From: Callaeas wilsoni
Taxonomy: Eukaryota > Chordata > Aves > Passeriformes > Callaeidae
DNA length: 64,000 bases
Reading direction: 5' to 3'
Assembly (NCBI GenBank): GCA_013398955.1
Contig: VWPU01008544.1
Coordinates: 1 to 64,000 of the forward strand
Shown here: positions 25,197 through 36,900 of the stretch, one piece after another
How the letters are laid out: each line of letters starts with the position of its first letter
Numbering within the stretch: the first letter of the stretch is position 1
The notes under the pieces: generated by a model
What the model was told of the DNA's origin: nothing
Seen by the model: the letters and a program-made list of their open reading frames with translations, nothing else
Database searches by the model: none
Made by a program: the position numbers and the translations under genes

Positions 25197-26687
25197 CAAC
25201 CTTGTATTCAGGGTAAGAAGCAAAAAACTTAGAGTTTATGTTTTTATCACAAAAAGTAGTTTTAAAATGGGCCTTAACACAGAGGCTGTAAACTACAGTG
25301 CTTCCCCCAGCACAGGCAGTCCAGGCTGGTATTTGGTCATATGCCTCTCCCAATCTGGTATTCGTTCATCAGCATTGACAAAAATAATTCTCTGGAAGAA
25401 AAAAATCATGGTAGATGGTTGTGAGCATCTAAAACTGCAGGAGTGCCTGCACTGCACACCTTTACCCTACACAGAAAAGGGCCAGGGCTGAAGAACAAAA
25501 CCCTTCTCCTAGCGCACTCCTACCACGTGGGAAAGGTACTGGGGCCAAGGACTGTGCCAAGGACTGGTCCCAAAGGGAGTGTGGGCAAGAGTCCATCCGC
25601 ATCAGCTTGACATGCTCTCAGGGACTGCCACGTCACTGGACACATACAGCCACAGTGTGTGCCATGAGACCACTGCTCAACTGGCCTGTGACACAAACCT
25701 TACAGAGTACATCAGATCTCAGGCACCTGGAAATAAAACACGTGCAACAGCACCTGTAGTTTAAGGCTGCAGGCTCGTCTGGAGGTCAGAGGCTGTGCAA
25801 TGCAAGTGCAACCAGTTTGCTCTGGAGTGAACCTGCCTCACATAGTGTGGTGGAAGACAGTTCGTGCTCCCCAGTCCTGAATTCAATTTCTTGACCTGTT
25901 AGGCATAACCTGTAAATCACTCCACCAGTCTGAGGTACCTAATGAAAAAAGCAGCTCCACAGACCAGGATAGATGGAGTTAAAAGCTTCTTTGGGCATCA
26001 ATTACTCCCAAAACAGTCTAGAAAGGTATGAAGGGGCATGGTGCCATCACTTGAAACACTGAAATAAAGATTTTAGTGGTTGTTGCCCAGTAGCTGAAGC
26101 ATATAAAAGGAAGTCCTACAGACTTCACAGGAAGATGTATCATGTAGGAAGACACAGCTGACTTAATGTCAGCTGTTGGATCTCTATCTCCCATAATATA
26201 TTTACTGTCCTATTATTTGGTCTTCCTCCTGATACAAGGAATCCTTCTTGCGTTGTTTTCTTTTTTTTTCTCAGTGCAATGCAAGACACACTGGACGAAA
26301 CAACAGACAGAAGGTGAAAGTCCTTCTGGCCTTATACACCCGTGAAAGCAGTATGTGTGAAAATGGTGCCATAGTATCTCACAGGTATTTTTAAACCGAT
26401 ATAGTTTGAAAACTGCTGAGTACTCAGCCTACCTGGATAAAGGAGACTAAAATACCCTTGCTGAAGCTAGAATGGGATCAGCTGTTGACAAACGTGCCTT
26501 TCCATGGACGCACATTCTGTATGTAGTGTGTGACTATTCAGTTGTTACTGAGTGTCATTGCTAGGCTCTGCTGTGTGGAGAGTATTCAGGAGACCTCTTC
26601 ATGTCTTTTAGATCCAGCATATCCCACTCCAACTGAAGAATGAACCAAGAAAATTACTCGAGTCTTCAATCTCTTATACGCCTTTCA

Positions 26688-26849
26688 AGCACAGGAATGG
26701 GCTGCCCAAGGAGGTGTTGGAATCACCAGTCAAAGACTGCACGTGGCACTCAGTGCCCTGGTCTACTTGACAAGGTGGGGATTGGTCAAAGGTGGGACTC
26801 CATGATCTTGAAGGTCTTTACCAACATTAATGATTCTGTGATTCTGTCT
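26688..26849 (+). mobile_element. CR1 LINE 3' tail fragment
   Basis: This short piece covers the end of CR1 ORF2 and its 3' UTR. It includes GGGCTGCCCAAGGAGGTGTTGGA, TGGCACTCAGTG, GACTCCATGATCTTGAAGGTCTTTACCAAC and the terminal ATGATTCTGTGATTCTGT octamers. The wording matches the CR1 subfamily ending in ATTCTGTG rather than the ATTCTATG type at 12-13 kb. It is heavily 5' truncated and has no coding capacity. Confidence 0.85.
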
Positions 26850-27430
26850 CGCCTGAGAGTAGGCAATCTGTTATTCTGTGTGGATTGTATAAAGCTTGGT
26901 GTGCAGGCTCTGGAAACCTGTGCTTCAAGACACCAGCAGGTAAATGAGGAAGAAAAGACTGTTTCTGATTCACTTGTAAAGTTTTAATGGCTCACAAGCT
27001 CATATATGCCACAAGGCAGCAGCAAATTGGCATTATCAGCCTTGGGAATATGAATTTTGCGCATCCCAGAGTAGCAGAACATCCTCTGTCTGGAGGAAGA
27101 AAATGGTATGAGCAGTTAACTTTTCATATTTGTCATGCTTTCTATTTTAAGAAATGAAAATGCTTCACGTGCTTTCATTAAACTGATTTAACAACAGAGG
27201 AACTAGAACAAAGACACAGGATTTCCATGCTGCAGGAGATGCTAATCACCCTGGAAAATGACACAGAAAAATACGATGTGTGAATGGAGGGAACAGAGGT
27301 TTTGTACACCCATGATTAAGGCATTTTTGAACTTTTGGATTAAAATTAAGCATTTCTTGGCATTCAAAAACCAAAGCTTCCCTGTTTGATTCACTGGCCG
27401 AAAATGAAACATTTGTTTTCACAAAAACAA

Positions 27431-27500
27431 TTCACAGTTCACAGAATAGTGTGAGTTGGAAGGGATCCACAAGGATCATTGAGTGATCCAAGTCAACATT
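27431..27500 (-). mobile_element. CR1 LINE 3' terminal fragment
   Basis: Read on the plus strand this is the reverse complement of a CR1 tail: TTCACAGAATAGTGTGAGTTGGAAGGGATC..AAGGATCATTGAGTGATCCAAGTCAAC. It corresponds to the final ~70 bases of the 3' UTR. Sequence beyond 27500 no longer follows the CR1 pattern. Confidence 0.7.
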
Positions 27501-28778
27501 AAACTCTCTGTCCAATCCAGCTGCCAAAGAGCCTTTGGGGAGTCGACTCCCCATGTCTTCTTGTTCTTCAGATGGGCACCCTTCTCCAGCAAAACTGTAT
27601 TTTCCATGGCCTCACCACATAGCAGAGGTCTAGGAGAATCCTGTGATGTATCACACTGACTCAGCCACAAGGAGAAACAGCTATTGTTTCTCATTTTTCA
27701 TGGGCACAGTTTCATCAAAGTCTTTTTTCCTGTAGCAACTTTCTATTTTGATGAAACACACTGTTTCTCATGGGAAAATATGTGATGTTTTCTATAGGCT
27801 ATTTAACACTCCTCAGAAAACAGATTTGAAGAAAGAATGAATGAAGATCTATACCACTGAAGGCAGATTTTCTCCTGTCAGGAAAACAAAAATATTTGAA
27901 TTAATTTGGTAGGTAATTCTTCTAAAATGATGGAAGCTTATCAAGCATTTATCTGTATATGTTACACTCAAAGACAGAGTAACGCATTTTGAATTTAATG
28001 AATATATGTGTTTACATAGCACCAATGACTTCTTCAATTTTATATGGCATGGCTTGTATTTTTAAGAATTATTTATTAGTAGTTTAGGAAAAATGTACAG
28101 TCTGAATGTTAAACTCTGTAATCAGTTCTGTTGTGCTACTTGTTTCTAAGGGGCAAATTCAATACAATTCATGTACTTCCCAGTGTAGACATATGTATAG
28201 GAAATCACTTCTAATACCCATGGCAAAATAAATTATTTAAATTTTCACATTCCTCACAAATTCCAGTCTTCTTTTTAACTAGTAATTACATAGTCATAAA
28301 TCACAACTATCATGAAATATTGTGTTATTAATAACATGCTGTCAAAAAAGTCAACAATAACATTGAGAGCTTCTGTAAATTTGCTCATTTCTGCTACTTG
28401 TTGGTAATCATGGTGGCTCATAAATGATCATCTGAGTCATATGAGGTTGATTTTGTTACCTGTTTGGCTGACATCCAAATTGAATGAGAGGAAAAACAGC
28501 TAAGAAATGATGGAGAATTAGAAATTCCAAGTGTATTTATTTTTGATATCACAGATAATTTCAAATACTCCCACCAACCATTCTGGCATGAGAACAGATC
28601 CAATAACGTGACCTCAGAACCCCAGCTCAATGTATCGGTTCTACACATGAGCATTCCAGGTTATTCCTGTCTTCTGTGAGCTTCTCTGCTTAGGCACTGT
28701 GCTAGAGGCTGGAAAGTGGAGGTCATATTTCCCTGACAGACTGCAGGAAGAAACCCTAGAGACAAAATGGACTTTGAT

Positions 28779-28832
28779 ATAGGTACAAGTGCAGGTGTAG
28801 GGGCAGATGTAGGCGTGGCTATAGGCATATAC
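28779..28832. repeat. Degenerate hexanucleotide array, nine units
   Basis: Successive six-base units are ATAGGT, ACAAGT, GCAGGT, GTAGGG, GCAGAT, GTAGGC, GTGGCT, ATAGGC and ATATAC, a loose GTAGGY consensus. The phase is held over 54 bases although most units differ. It looks like an old minisatellite. The TAGG core recalls telomeric TTAGGG units, but the match is too weak to call it interstitial telomeric DNA. Confidence 0.6.
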
Positions 28833-29044
28833 TGTCCCAGACAAATAAAACTATTTTAGAAATGGAGATTTCCTCGGTACCCTCCCAGAGGAGTCTGATG
28901 AAAAGGACAAGGAAGACAAGTCTCCTCCTCGCTGTCCACCGTGGTTCTCCAGCACCGCACCGACAAGGTGGGGGGAAGGAGAAGTTTCATAGTGGCTTTG
29001 GAGACACAGAGCTGTAAAGTGAAACAGCAAAGAGCTATTTATAC

Positions 29045-29395
29045 AAAGGAAAAATGTACTTCAGGCTCCCCTCGCCTGTCGGGGTGGATGTCGAGAGATT
29101 CTAATCACATGGCTGGGGGGATCCTTGGGACAGAGACCCCACACACATCCTCCCAGCTGGGACCCCACACACATCCTCCCAGCTGGGACAAGCTGCTGCT
29201 CTGGGCAGCGGGAGCACACAGCAAGGAGCAGCAGCCAGCGCCAGCCCCCCTGCGCTCCTCGGCGCGGCGGGGGATCACTCAAAAGGAGGAGGAATCTCCT
29301 CTCTCCAACTCTAGCAGCTGAATTCCCTCGCCACCACGCTGGGAGCTGGCGAGGAGGACGGCCTGTGCCAGGGCTGTCGCTACCGATGTAAATTA
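29045..29395. promoter_or_regulatory. CpG-rich patch, candidate minor or alternative promoter
   Basis: Roughly 350 bases carry many CpG dinucleotides (for example around 29246-29275 and 29320-29390), while the DNA on both sides has almost none. A 26-bp tandem duplication lies inside. A possible 3' splice acceptor (CTCTTTTCCCTGAGCAG) follows near 29440. It could be an alternative first exon or an enhancer-type CpG island; no conserved protein is visible in any frame. Confidence 0.35.
29135..29186. repeat. 26-bp tandem duplication, two perfect copies
   Basis: The unit begins GACCCCACACACATCC and ends CCCAGCTGG. It occurs at 29135-29160 and again at 29161-29186 without a mismatch, and a third copy starts with GAC. 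The identity implies a recent duplication and a likely length polymorphism. Confidence 0.95.
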
Positions 29396-30616
29396 AACAG
29401 TTACCACCGCAGGGTGACTCTCTGCTCTTTTCCCTGAGCAGACAGCTGCTCCAGAAAACACATGCTCCGACTGCTCAGGCTGAAAGGAAGAACCGCAGAG
29501 ATTTTATTTATAGATGCAATAGGCAGGTGTTCCGCATTTAATGTCTGCCCAGTAAGAGCTGGAATTGCCTCTTTGCCCACAACGACTACGTACTTGATTA
29601 CTTTCTGTGTACATAATGCATTATATATACTCTATACCTCTCCCTTCCCATTTGGATTCAGTGCATAACCTCTGTACAGCTGTGTTGCCCTCTCCTGCAG
29701 CAAAACATTTACTGATCTTATCAAGACAGAAAGATAAAGTGCCGCAGACTGTGGAAAACTAAACTTTAATGGAGGAGTTCACGCCAAGGTGTGCCTGCTG
29801 TGTTTCTGGATGGCAGAAGAGTGTTGTGCAATGAACGTCCGTCCGTCATTTCAGTACGAAACGTTTCATCAAGGCTTGGGAAGTCGTGTATGAAATATTA
29901 ATTAATTACTGCTAAGGCTCACTATACCATTGTGAAACTGGCACAGTGCAGCTTTGTGCAGGTTGTTTTCAGAAACTGTTGCCTTTTATTTCAGCTACTT
30001 GATCATACCATGCTGCATAATTTATACATCTAAGAGTCTTTTGTAGGGCATGTTGGTAGAAAAGCTCGTAAGTACCACAGGAGCTGGGATCTTGTCGATA
30101 TTAACAAGGATTTTTTGAGGCTGGCAAACAAGCAGAACAAAAGCAGTTCCTGTGCTTGTTGCCATCCATGATTTTGGCAACTGCAGGTTTGCTACAATGG
30201 CTTGTGACAAAGCAGTAAGAAAGCAAAACTAAGCTTTCCCAAATCCAAATGAAACAAAAAAGACACCTTGCTGTTAATGCACGATGGCATCTATGCCGTG
30301 GCACAGATACATTTTGAAAATATATTAAAATGAACTTTCATTTGAGCTGAGGGAGAAGGCAGATCCTTTTGGGATTGCAGTGCTATGCATCAGTCACCAG
30401 GAATGCAGAGCATAGGAGCACAGGCAACTCCACTACAGACTGCCACTGACAAAACTGGGAAATGTTTTTTTCCACATTTCTTGATCAGAATAAATATTCT
30501 GACACGCCATTTTTACGTTAGGGAAAGTTATCATCAGATTGAGGACAATTTAAAAACTCTCTCTTCGTAAATAGCTTTTTTGTGTTTGGAAAAATATGCA
30601 CAGGAAAGCGTGGAGA

Positions 30617-30989
30617 GGGCTGGGGAGGGCTGGGGGGTGGTCCTCAGGGGCTACTTAAGAGGCCATTAGTGTCAAAGAGCCCATCTGGTGAGCAGACCTC
30701 GGCTGGGAAACATCAGGAAGCACCATCACAATGCACAAGCAGGTAAGCAGCAGTGATGCAAAAGTCAGGCATGGCAGCAAGACAGCACAGCTCCCGACCC
30801 ATGAGTGTGAGAGGGACATTTATGCCACCAGAGCTGCCTACCTAAAAGCTCAGTGCCTATCCCAAGCCAGATATCCAAACTCCTCTGACCCACAGTGCGG
30901 AGGGCACCTTCCTCTCCTCCTAGGCGGCAGAGGGAACCTCCGTGATGAGCTTGGGTTGGACCCCCTAAACTTTACACAGCTACAGCTGG
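30617..30989 (+). promoter_or_regulatory. Promoter/first-exon-like arrangement: G-quadruplex motif, TATA-like box, ATG with donor, downstream acceptor
   Basis: A canonical four-run G-quadruplex motif spans 30617-30637 with loops of 2, 1 and 2. About 15 bases later CTACTTAAGAGGC could act as a TATA variant. An ATG at 30731 in acceptable context (A at -3) opens MHKQ and is followed at 30743 by GTAAGC, a good splice donor in phase 0. A strong acceptor (CCTTCCTCTCCTCCTAG) ends at 30923, and a GTGAGG donor follows at 30990, outlining a 66-base exon. In phase 0 that exon meets TAA after 14 codons, so a conventional coding gene is not supported. Unspliced, the ATG opens a 113-codon frame to 31072 with no recognisable domain. 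It may be a non-coding transcript or chance. Confidence 0.3.
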
Positions 30990-33900
30990 GTGAGGGGGAT
31001 GCAAGAGATGTGCCAGGACTAAGAATAAAGCTCACAACTCTTTGCTTTCCAGCTCTACAATTAAACTGCTAAAACATGTTGACAATATGCCTGAATCTTG
31101 TTGGAACATCTATGGCAGAAAAACAGCTTATGCCTGCGCCTGTAATTACTTATAATTAGAATGTGTAATTGGGATGTGGACAAACAGCTAGGCTCAACTG
31201 CATACAGAGGCCTGTCCCTGCCACAGCAAAATTTTTAGAAAGATCAAACAACAATAATCACATATTGTAGGTGCTAATTTTCATAGTCTGGTAAAGAAGC
31301 ATATACAATAACCAGCTAAACAATACTGGTTGTTTACAGCTCTGCACCCTTAAAAGACAGATTGTAATCAAGATATTTTGAGGAAGCCAGTGTGTTCTTT
31401 CACCTGCTTGACAGTGTCTGTGCAGCACAGAGCATCACCCTGGTCTGCACTGTGCACGGGGCTATCCCACACATCTTGAAAAAGTGATGGTAACATGAGT
31501 AAGTAACGGCCTCTAGAGCCAGAGCACAGATAAGCAAAAGGAGATCTGGCCCTAGGTATCTTGTTGGAGATGGGTACAAAGAGGTGTGCTTGATGCCATT
31601 TCCACCGCTGTGGCTACCCAGGAAAAGGGATTCAGCAGCAAAGGCTGGGGGAGCCCCAGGATATTGGTGGAGGACAGTCCTTCAGTCAACACAGCCCCTC
31701 TCCTTGCCTCTGACTGCCATCCCTTGATAGTCCAGGCACATGTACTTTCTCCTCGGCACCCGTGGGCAGAAAGATATCTGTATATAAGACCAGAGGCAAA
31801 GAGCAAGCTGGGCAAAAAGACGAATTGGAGACCCGAGACACCCGGAGGACAGAGCACAGACTGTGCTGAGACAGCCCGTCCAGGCTCTGCCGGGCGCTCC
31901 ACCTCGCTGCCATCTGTGCTCTGCCCAGTACCCCCAGGCACAGACCATGAATCCAAACACAGAGCACTACTGGTACCTGTCAGAGAGGAGATTCAAATGG
32001 AAGTGAGACGCTTTGCCACTTCTGCTCCCCCATTTTTCTGGCAAGGGAACAATTCTCCAGAAAATGGAAAGCATTCAAGGAGTTATTCGTGAACATGGCA
32101 CTGCCACAGCATCTCGCATGTCCCACCAAGACAGTGATGCTGGGAGAATAAAACGGAATAGGTGACACAAGAGACAGCACTTTTGTCCTAACCCTTATGG
32201 CAGTGTTGAAGGGCTGAAAAAATGTGGAGAAGGAGGGTTAAATAATAAACTAAAAAAATTCGCAATATCCCCGAGGGAGGTATTCAGTAGATATTTCTGT
32301 CTGGTACATAAAGAAGCTGCTTCTCTATCACTGATGGGCTTTATTCTCCACAGGTTCCCTATGGAAATGTAGGCAAGTACCAAGCCTGCTCAGCCCACAG
32401 AAAAAAGCAACTGGTGACTAGGAAGTAGAGCCAAAGCCTCAGTCAAAAATAGGCTGGATTTCAGGATTCACTCCAATAGGAAGAGGAGGCACAGAACTTA
32501 CAGGTGAGTTTCTAGGGAATTGGAAATGCATCTGAGAAAGTGCAGCTTACCTGACAGGCAGCATTCTCCATTCACTCTTCACCAAAATGTTTGCAGGGAG
32601 GCTAAAGCAAGGGGAGAGGAGAAGGCAAAATTTGGCCAGCAACATCCCTTGCTGCACAGGAGAACTGAGGCTGTGCAAATATTTCCAGTCAAAAACATAA
32701 ACTGCAGCCCAAAATCCAAATATGTGCTCAGAGAAACCTATTTACCCCTGATCTTTACTTTTCAGATGTATATTATCAGATGGCAAGTAAAAATTATTTC
32801 AGATCCCTAAAGGCACACAGGCACCTTCATGGTGACAAGAACACAGTGGATGGGCTAATTGTTTAACTTCTCAGTTTTCAATGGTGGCAGGCTATTAAAT
32901 CAGCTTGGAGCTGACTCAATACGATGCCCTCCAGTTGCAAAGCTGAAGATTTGTTCCTGTTCTCCCTAATTACTTTGGCATAATTAGTTTCTACATTGCG
33001 ACTGATCTGGCCTCTCTCCTGCCAGCACAGCATTTTGTCAGTGGCTACTCCAAAGTTCACATGTGCCATTTCTCCCTAACCTACCACATCCTCTATTCCC
33101 CTAAGTAATTTGGAAGTAGACACATTTTGCCGGTGGTGATCATTTAAGCATTGTACACATCCCTAATTATTTTCTTTACTAATTTATCTAAAAGTAAGGT
33201 AAAGTTTCTTTGTAATAAGGGAACGGTAACTCTTGCAAAATTCCAGTCTTCCTTTAGGGTAGCTGGTTTTAATCATAGTTCATGTACTTTTGCTTACAGA
33301 TGAACCACTATTAAGTGTTTTCAAAACTCATGGATGAGTACTATCTGGCCCTAGTGATTAATTTCATTTTTAATTTGTTCCTAGTTTTTTTATCAACAAA
33401 AAAAAGAAGCTCTAGAGCAAGTATTTCCGCCTTGTCCACTGTGATGAAGATAAATGCAAGAAATTTGTTTCATTTTGCTGCAATTTCCTTATTATCCCCA
33501 ACTGTTCCTTTTCAAAATGACAGTATCATCTGATGGACACATTGGATGGAATGCATTTGTTTCTCTCACTGCATAGTTTGTGCAATAAATCTTCTTTTAC
33601 TTTTCCAACAAGCTCTGTGGTTGGCAAGCTATCTTATGACTACCAAAGTACTACTGAGCAAATAATTTGATTTTTCCCTCCAATGATGGGGGTTTTTCTC
33701 TTTTTTTTCCAGCCAATTTCTAACAGTAGCCTATTGAAACTGCCTCCCCCTTCACAGACTCCTGATCCTGAGGTTCTTGGGAAGATTTTCACTTTCTTTT
33801 CCCTCCCTACTAATTACAGTGCATGTTCCTTCCCATTGACTTCACACAATCTTAGAACTTACTTTTTTTCTTCTTTTGCTGACTTAAGAATAAGAACGGC

Positions 33901-36900
33901 TCTTTAAAAAAACATGCAGCAAGTGTTTTAGCGCACCTTTACAGCACAAATTTTAAAAAATTACTCTTCCAGGGAGATCTTGCACTGAAAACCCGTGTTA
34001 CTTTTCTTCACTAAGCATATGGGTGAATCCACAAGATGCTGCAGAGACACAGACAAGACAGAGAGCCCCAGCCAGCAATGGAAATACAAGCATACACTAT
34101 GCAGCAACTTTTCAAGAATTAAAGACTCACCAGACTCTATCACACTTCACATAGCACGAGATAATCTAATTTATAATAATACCGCAGCAAACTAAACCAG
34201 TAAATATATCTTCAATCTGCACAGCCACATTTGGAGAAATGTCATTGTAGGAACAGTAGGAGCAATGTGTAATAAAGGTTTCATTGGCTCCCACAGGTAA
34301 TATCTTTGCCAAGGCAGCTGGAAAAACTGTGCAAGTTTACAGACCCTCATATTCAAGCTCAGCATCTATTTGGGGAAAACATCTGAGGACTATACACAAA
34401 TTTATATCATAAAAATAATAGAAAGCTTCATTGCAGTGACATATTTAGCTCAGACAGTATCACTCTATTATTTTTTTGTTACTGCTGATAATAACACCAG
34501 TATTACAACACCCAAAGCATGGGAACTTTCAAAGTTTTATGTACAGAAAAAAACAGCTCTTGCATGATGGGGGTAAAAATCGACCAGTGTTGGGAATCCC
34601 AGAAATTGCATTCATTCAATATTGTTCCAAAGCTTTCTTTTATGACAGACCTTCTTCCAAGTGCAGTAGATCAGGATGCGCATAACACAGGGATGAAAGA
34701 AGGTAGTAAAAGACAGTATATCCCGTTAGAGTCGGCATCTAACGGTAATGTTGGCTTTAGAATGAATTGAATTGGCTTTTCAGTGCCAAAAGTACCGAAG
34801 ACCATTACTTCCAATGACTCCCAAGAGTTGAAGCATTCTCCAGAAAGATTTCTGAAAAGTCAGGACACTTAATTGCCACCCATTGCTGTCATGGTCCTCC
34901 TTTGCCATGCTCTCCTACAAGGGATATTTGATGGAGGGATAAGTGTCCAAGACGCCATCTCATCTCTGACCTCGCATTTTCTAAGCTGCTCCCCTTAAAA
35001 AGAGGATCTGCCTTCAGGAGAGAAGGAATCAGACTTTTTTCTGGCCTGAGCAGACCGATTAAACCTGTACTTGGGAATCACTCATTGTTAATGCCAGTGC
35101 AGGCAGGAGAAAGTGCAGCTATCAACTCCTCCAGGAGGACAGCATTTCCAGGAGGCTGACTTTGTTGATGCTTTTCATCTTCACCAAGGAATGGAAGCCA
35201 GATCTGCAGCTGAAACCCTCGTGCTTCTGCTGTGGGCCTTTTATAGGATGCAATGCCAACTCCCAGAGCAGCACACTGTCTCTAGGAGCACACATGGTGA
35301 AGTTTCTCAAGGAGCCAAACAACCATGGAGTGTTCTCCCACTTCGAGGAAGGACCGTGTACTCAGAAGGATATTTCAGCTCTTTCATTTAAGGCACCTAA
35401 CTCCAGCATTTGAAAAATGTATCCACAGATCACAGCAGCCACAGAAAGAAAACATACCTTGAACAACATTCACCCTTTCATCTTCAATGCACATATAAAC
35501 AAGAATGATCTGTAACAAGATTGGACTATTTCTGTTTGTCTTGTTGTTGTAATAAAAATATTAATAAGATAGGTATTAAGTTAGAGTGTTCCCTTTTCCT
35601 GCATTAGTAATTCTGATGGAAAACAATATGGACAGCTTATACTGTCCCTGGGAAAATATTAAATAAACAAAAGGCTCAAATACAATAAGTATTAATATTT
35701 CATGAAGTTGGGAAGACCATCAAGAAAGCTTTTCTTGGTCACTTTACCTAGCACTCTCCCTGTGGGATTGAAAATAGCATTAATGAGAAGCAGAAAGAAA
35801 TATCTCAAGCAGCAAAAGTACACACCGAGTATGAAAATAAACTCCTTTTTGGATGTCTCAGAGGAGCATGGCTGTGCAAGAGACAATATTTCAGATGTCT
35901 TAGCAGTGTATTTTGAAAAGTCAGGCAGCCAAGTTCTATTTTGCTTGTTATTTGATTTGCTGTTACCCACGGAACTTTTCAAAACCCTACTCCATCAAAA
36001 CATTTTACAGATGCTGTTTCAGGATGGTGACAGCTACTCAATATGGGACAATTTGGACCAGTGGATAGCTCTGAAAATTGTGGCAACCCACAAGTACTGT
36101 GCAGTACCCGCAATGATTTAACCATCACCTGAAGAGGTGTAGGAAGTCCCTTCTTCTTTCACTGCAGGCTGGAAGGGATCCAGCCCCAGCATCCCTGGAA
36201 GGGAATGCCTCAGGAGTGCGCTGGGCCTCCTCAAGCCAGCAATCTTATGGTCATTGGTGCTCACTGCGGGTTTGCATTTGAAGCCTACGAGGGAAAGTGA
36301 GGAAACTCAGCCACCAGTGTTAGGGGAAGCGGAGACCCAGCTGACCTTGCAAGCATATGTGCTGGAGCTGGATGTGTGCCATGGCCAAGGTGCACATGGT
36401 GTTAATTTGTGTCCCCTCGACGGGATTTGTTTTGCTTGGTCTTAGACATTTATAGCACAGACATATTTATCTGGGCTGGTTGTCTAACTCGAGGAATAGG
36501 TGCTCCTGGGGCATAATTCATGTCCTCCTCAGATAGATGTCTGAAATAGAGCAGATGAATCATTTTCTAGAAGAACCTCCAGACTCTCCATTGTCTCCAG
36601 AGTCATAAAGGAGGCCAGACAACCAGATCAGATGTAGACTTCTGCTTTTTGGGCTTATAAAATTAAGTGAGAAGAGTGTCACCTTTTGTGACTGAGTTGC
36701 ATTAGACTTGTATATGATTCAATGTGAATGCAGCAAAGAATACAATCACCTTCATGTTAAACAAAGGACACCATAACTATAATTTTCGTCAGCCTTTGTT
36801 TTATTGAGCTGAGCCACAAATAGTTCCAAGTCCATTTACAAGGAAAATGCCAAATACCCACTCTTCCTGAAAAAAACTCACAGAATAATGTATAAATTCT

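Larger units (their letters stand above)
13116..26687. other. Long non-coding stretch with one possible exon and one CR1 relic
   Basis: No gene is recognised apart from the minus-strand coding-like patch at 13992-14153. Moderately GC-rich but CpG-poor blocks occur at 16.75-17.15 kb and 23.07-23.35 kb. A small CpG cluster lies at 18.24-18.32 kb. Homopolymer A runs occur at 14807-14819 (13 bases) and 25180-25196 (17 bases). TA/CA-rich dinucleotide patches near 16.48 and 22.89 kb are short. The remainder is AT-rich intron-like or intergenic DNA. Confidence 0.5.

Noticed and set aside
31552..32092. Overlapping frames of 92-168 codons around a TATATAAG box at 31781
   Set aside because: The box and a short ATG frame at 31947 (19 codons) suggested a promoter or LTR, but no terminal repeats, target duplication or protein motif could be found.
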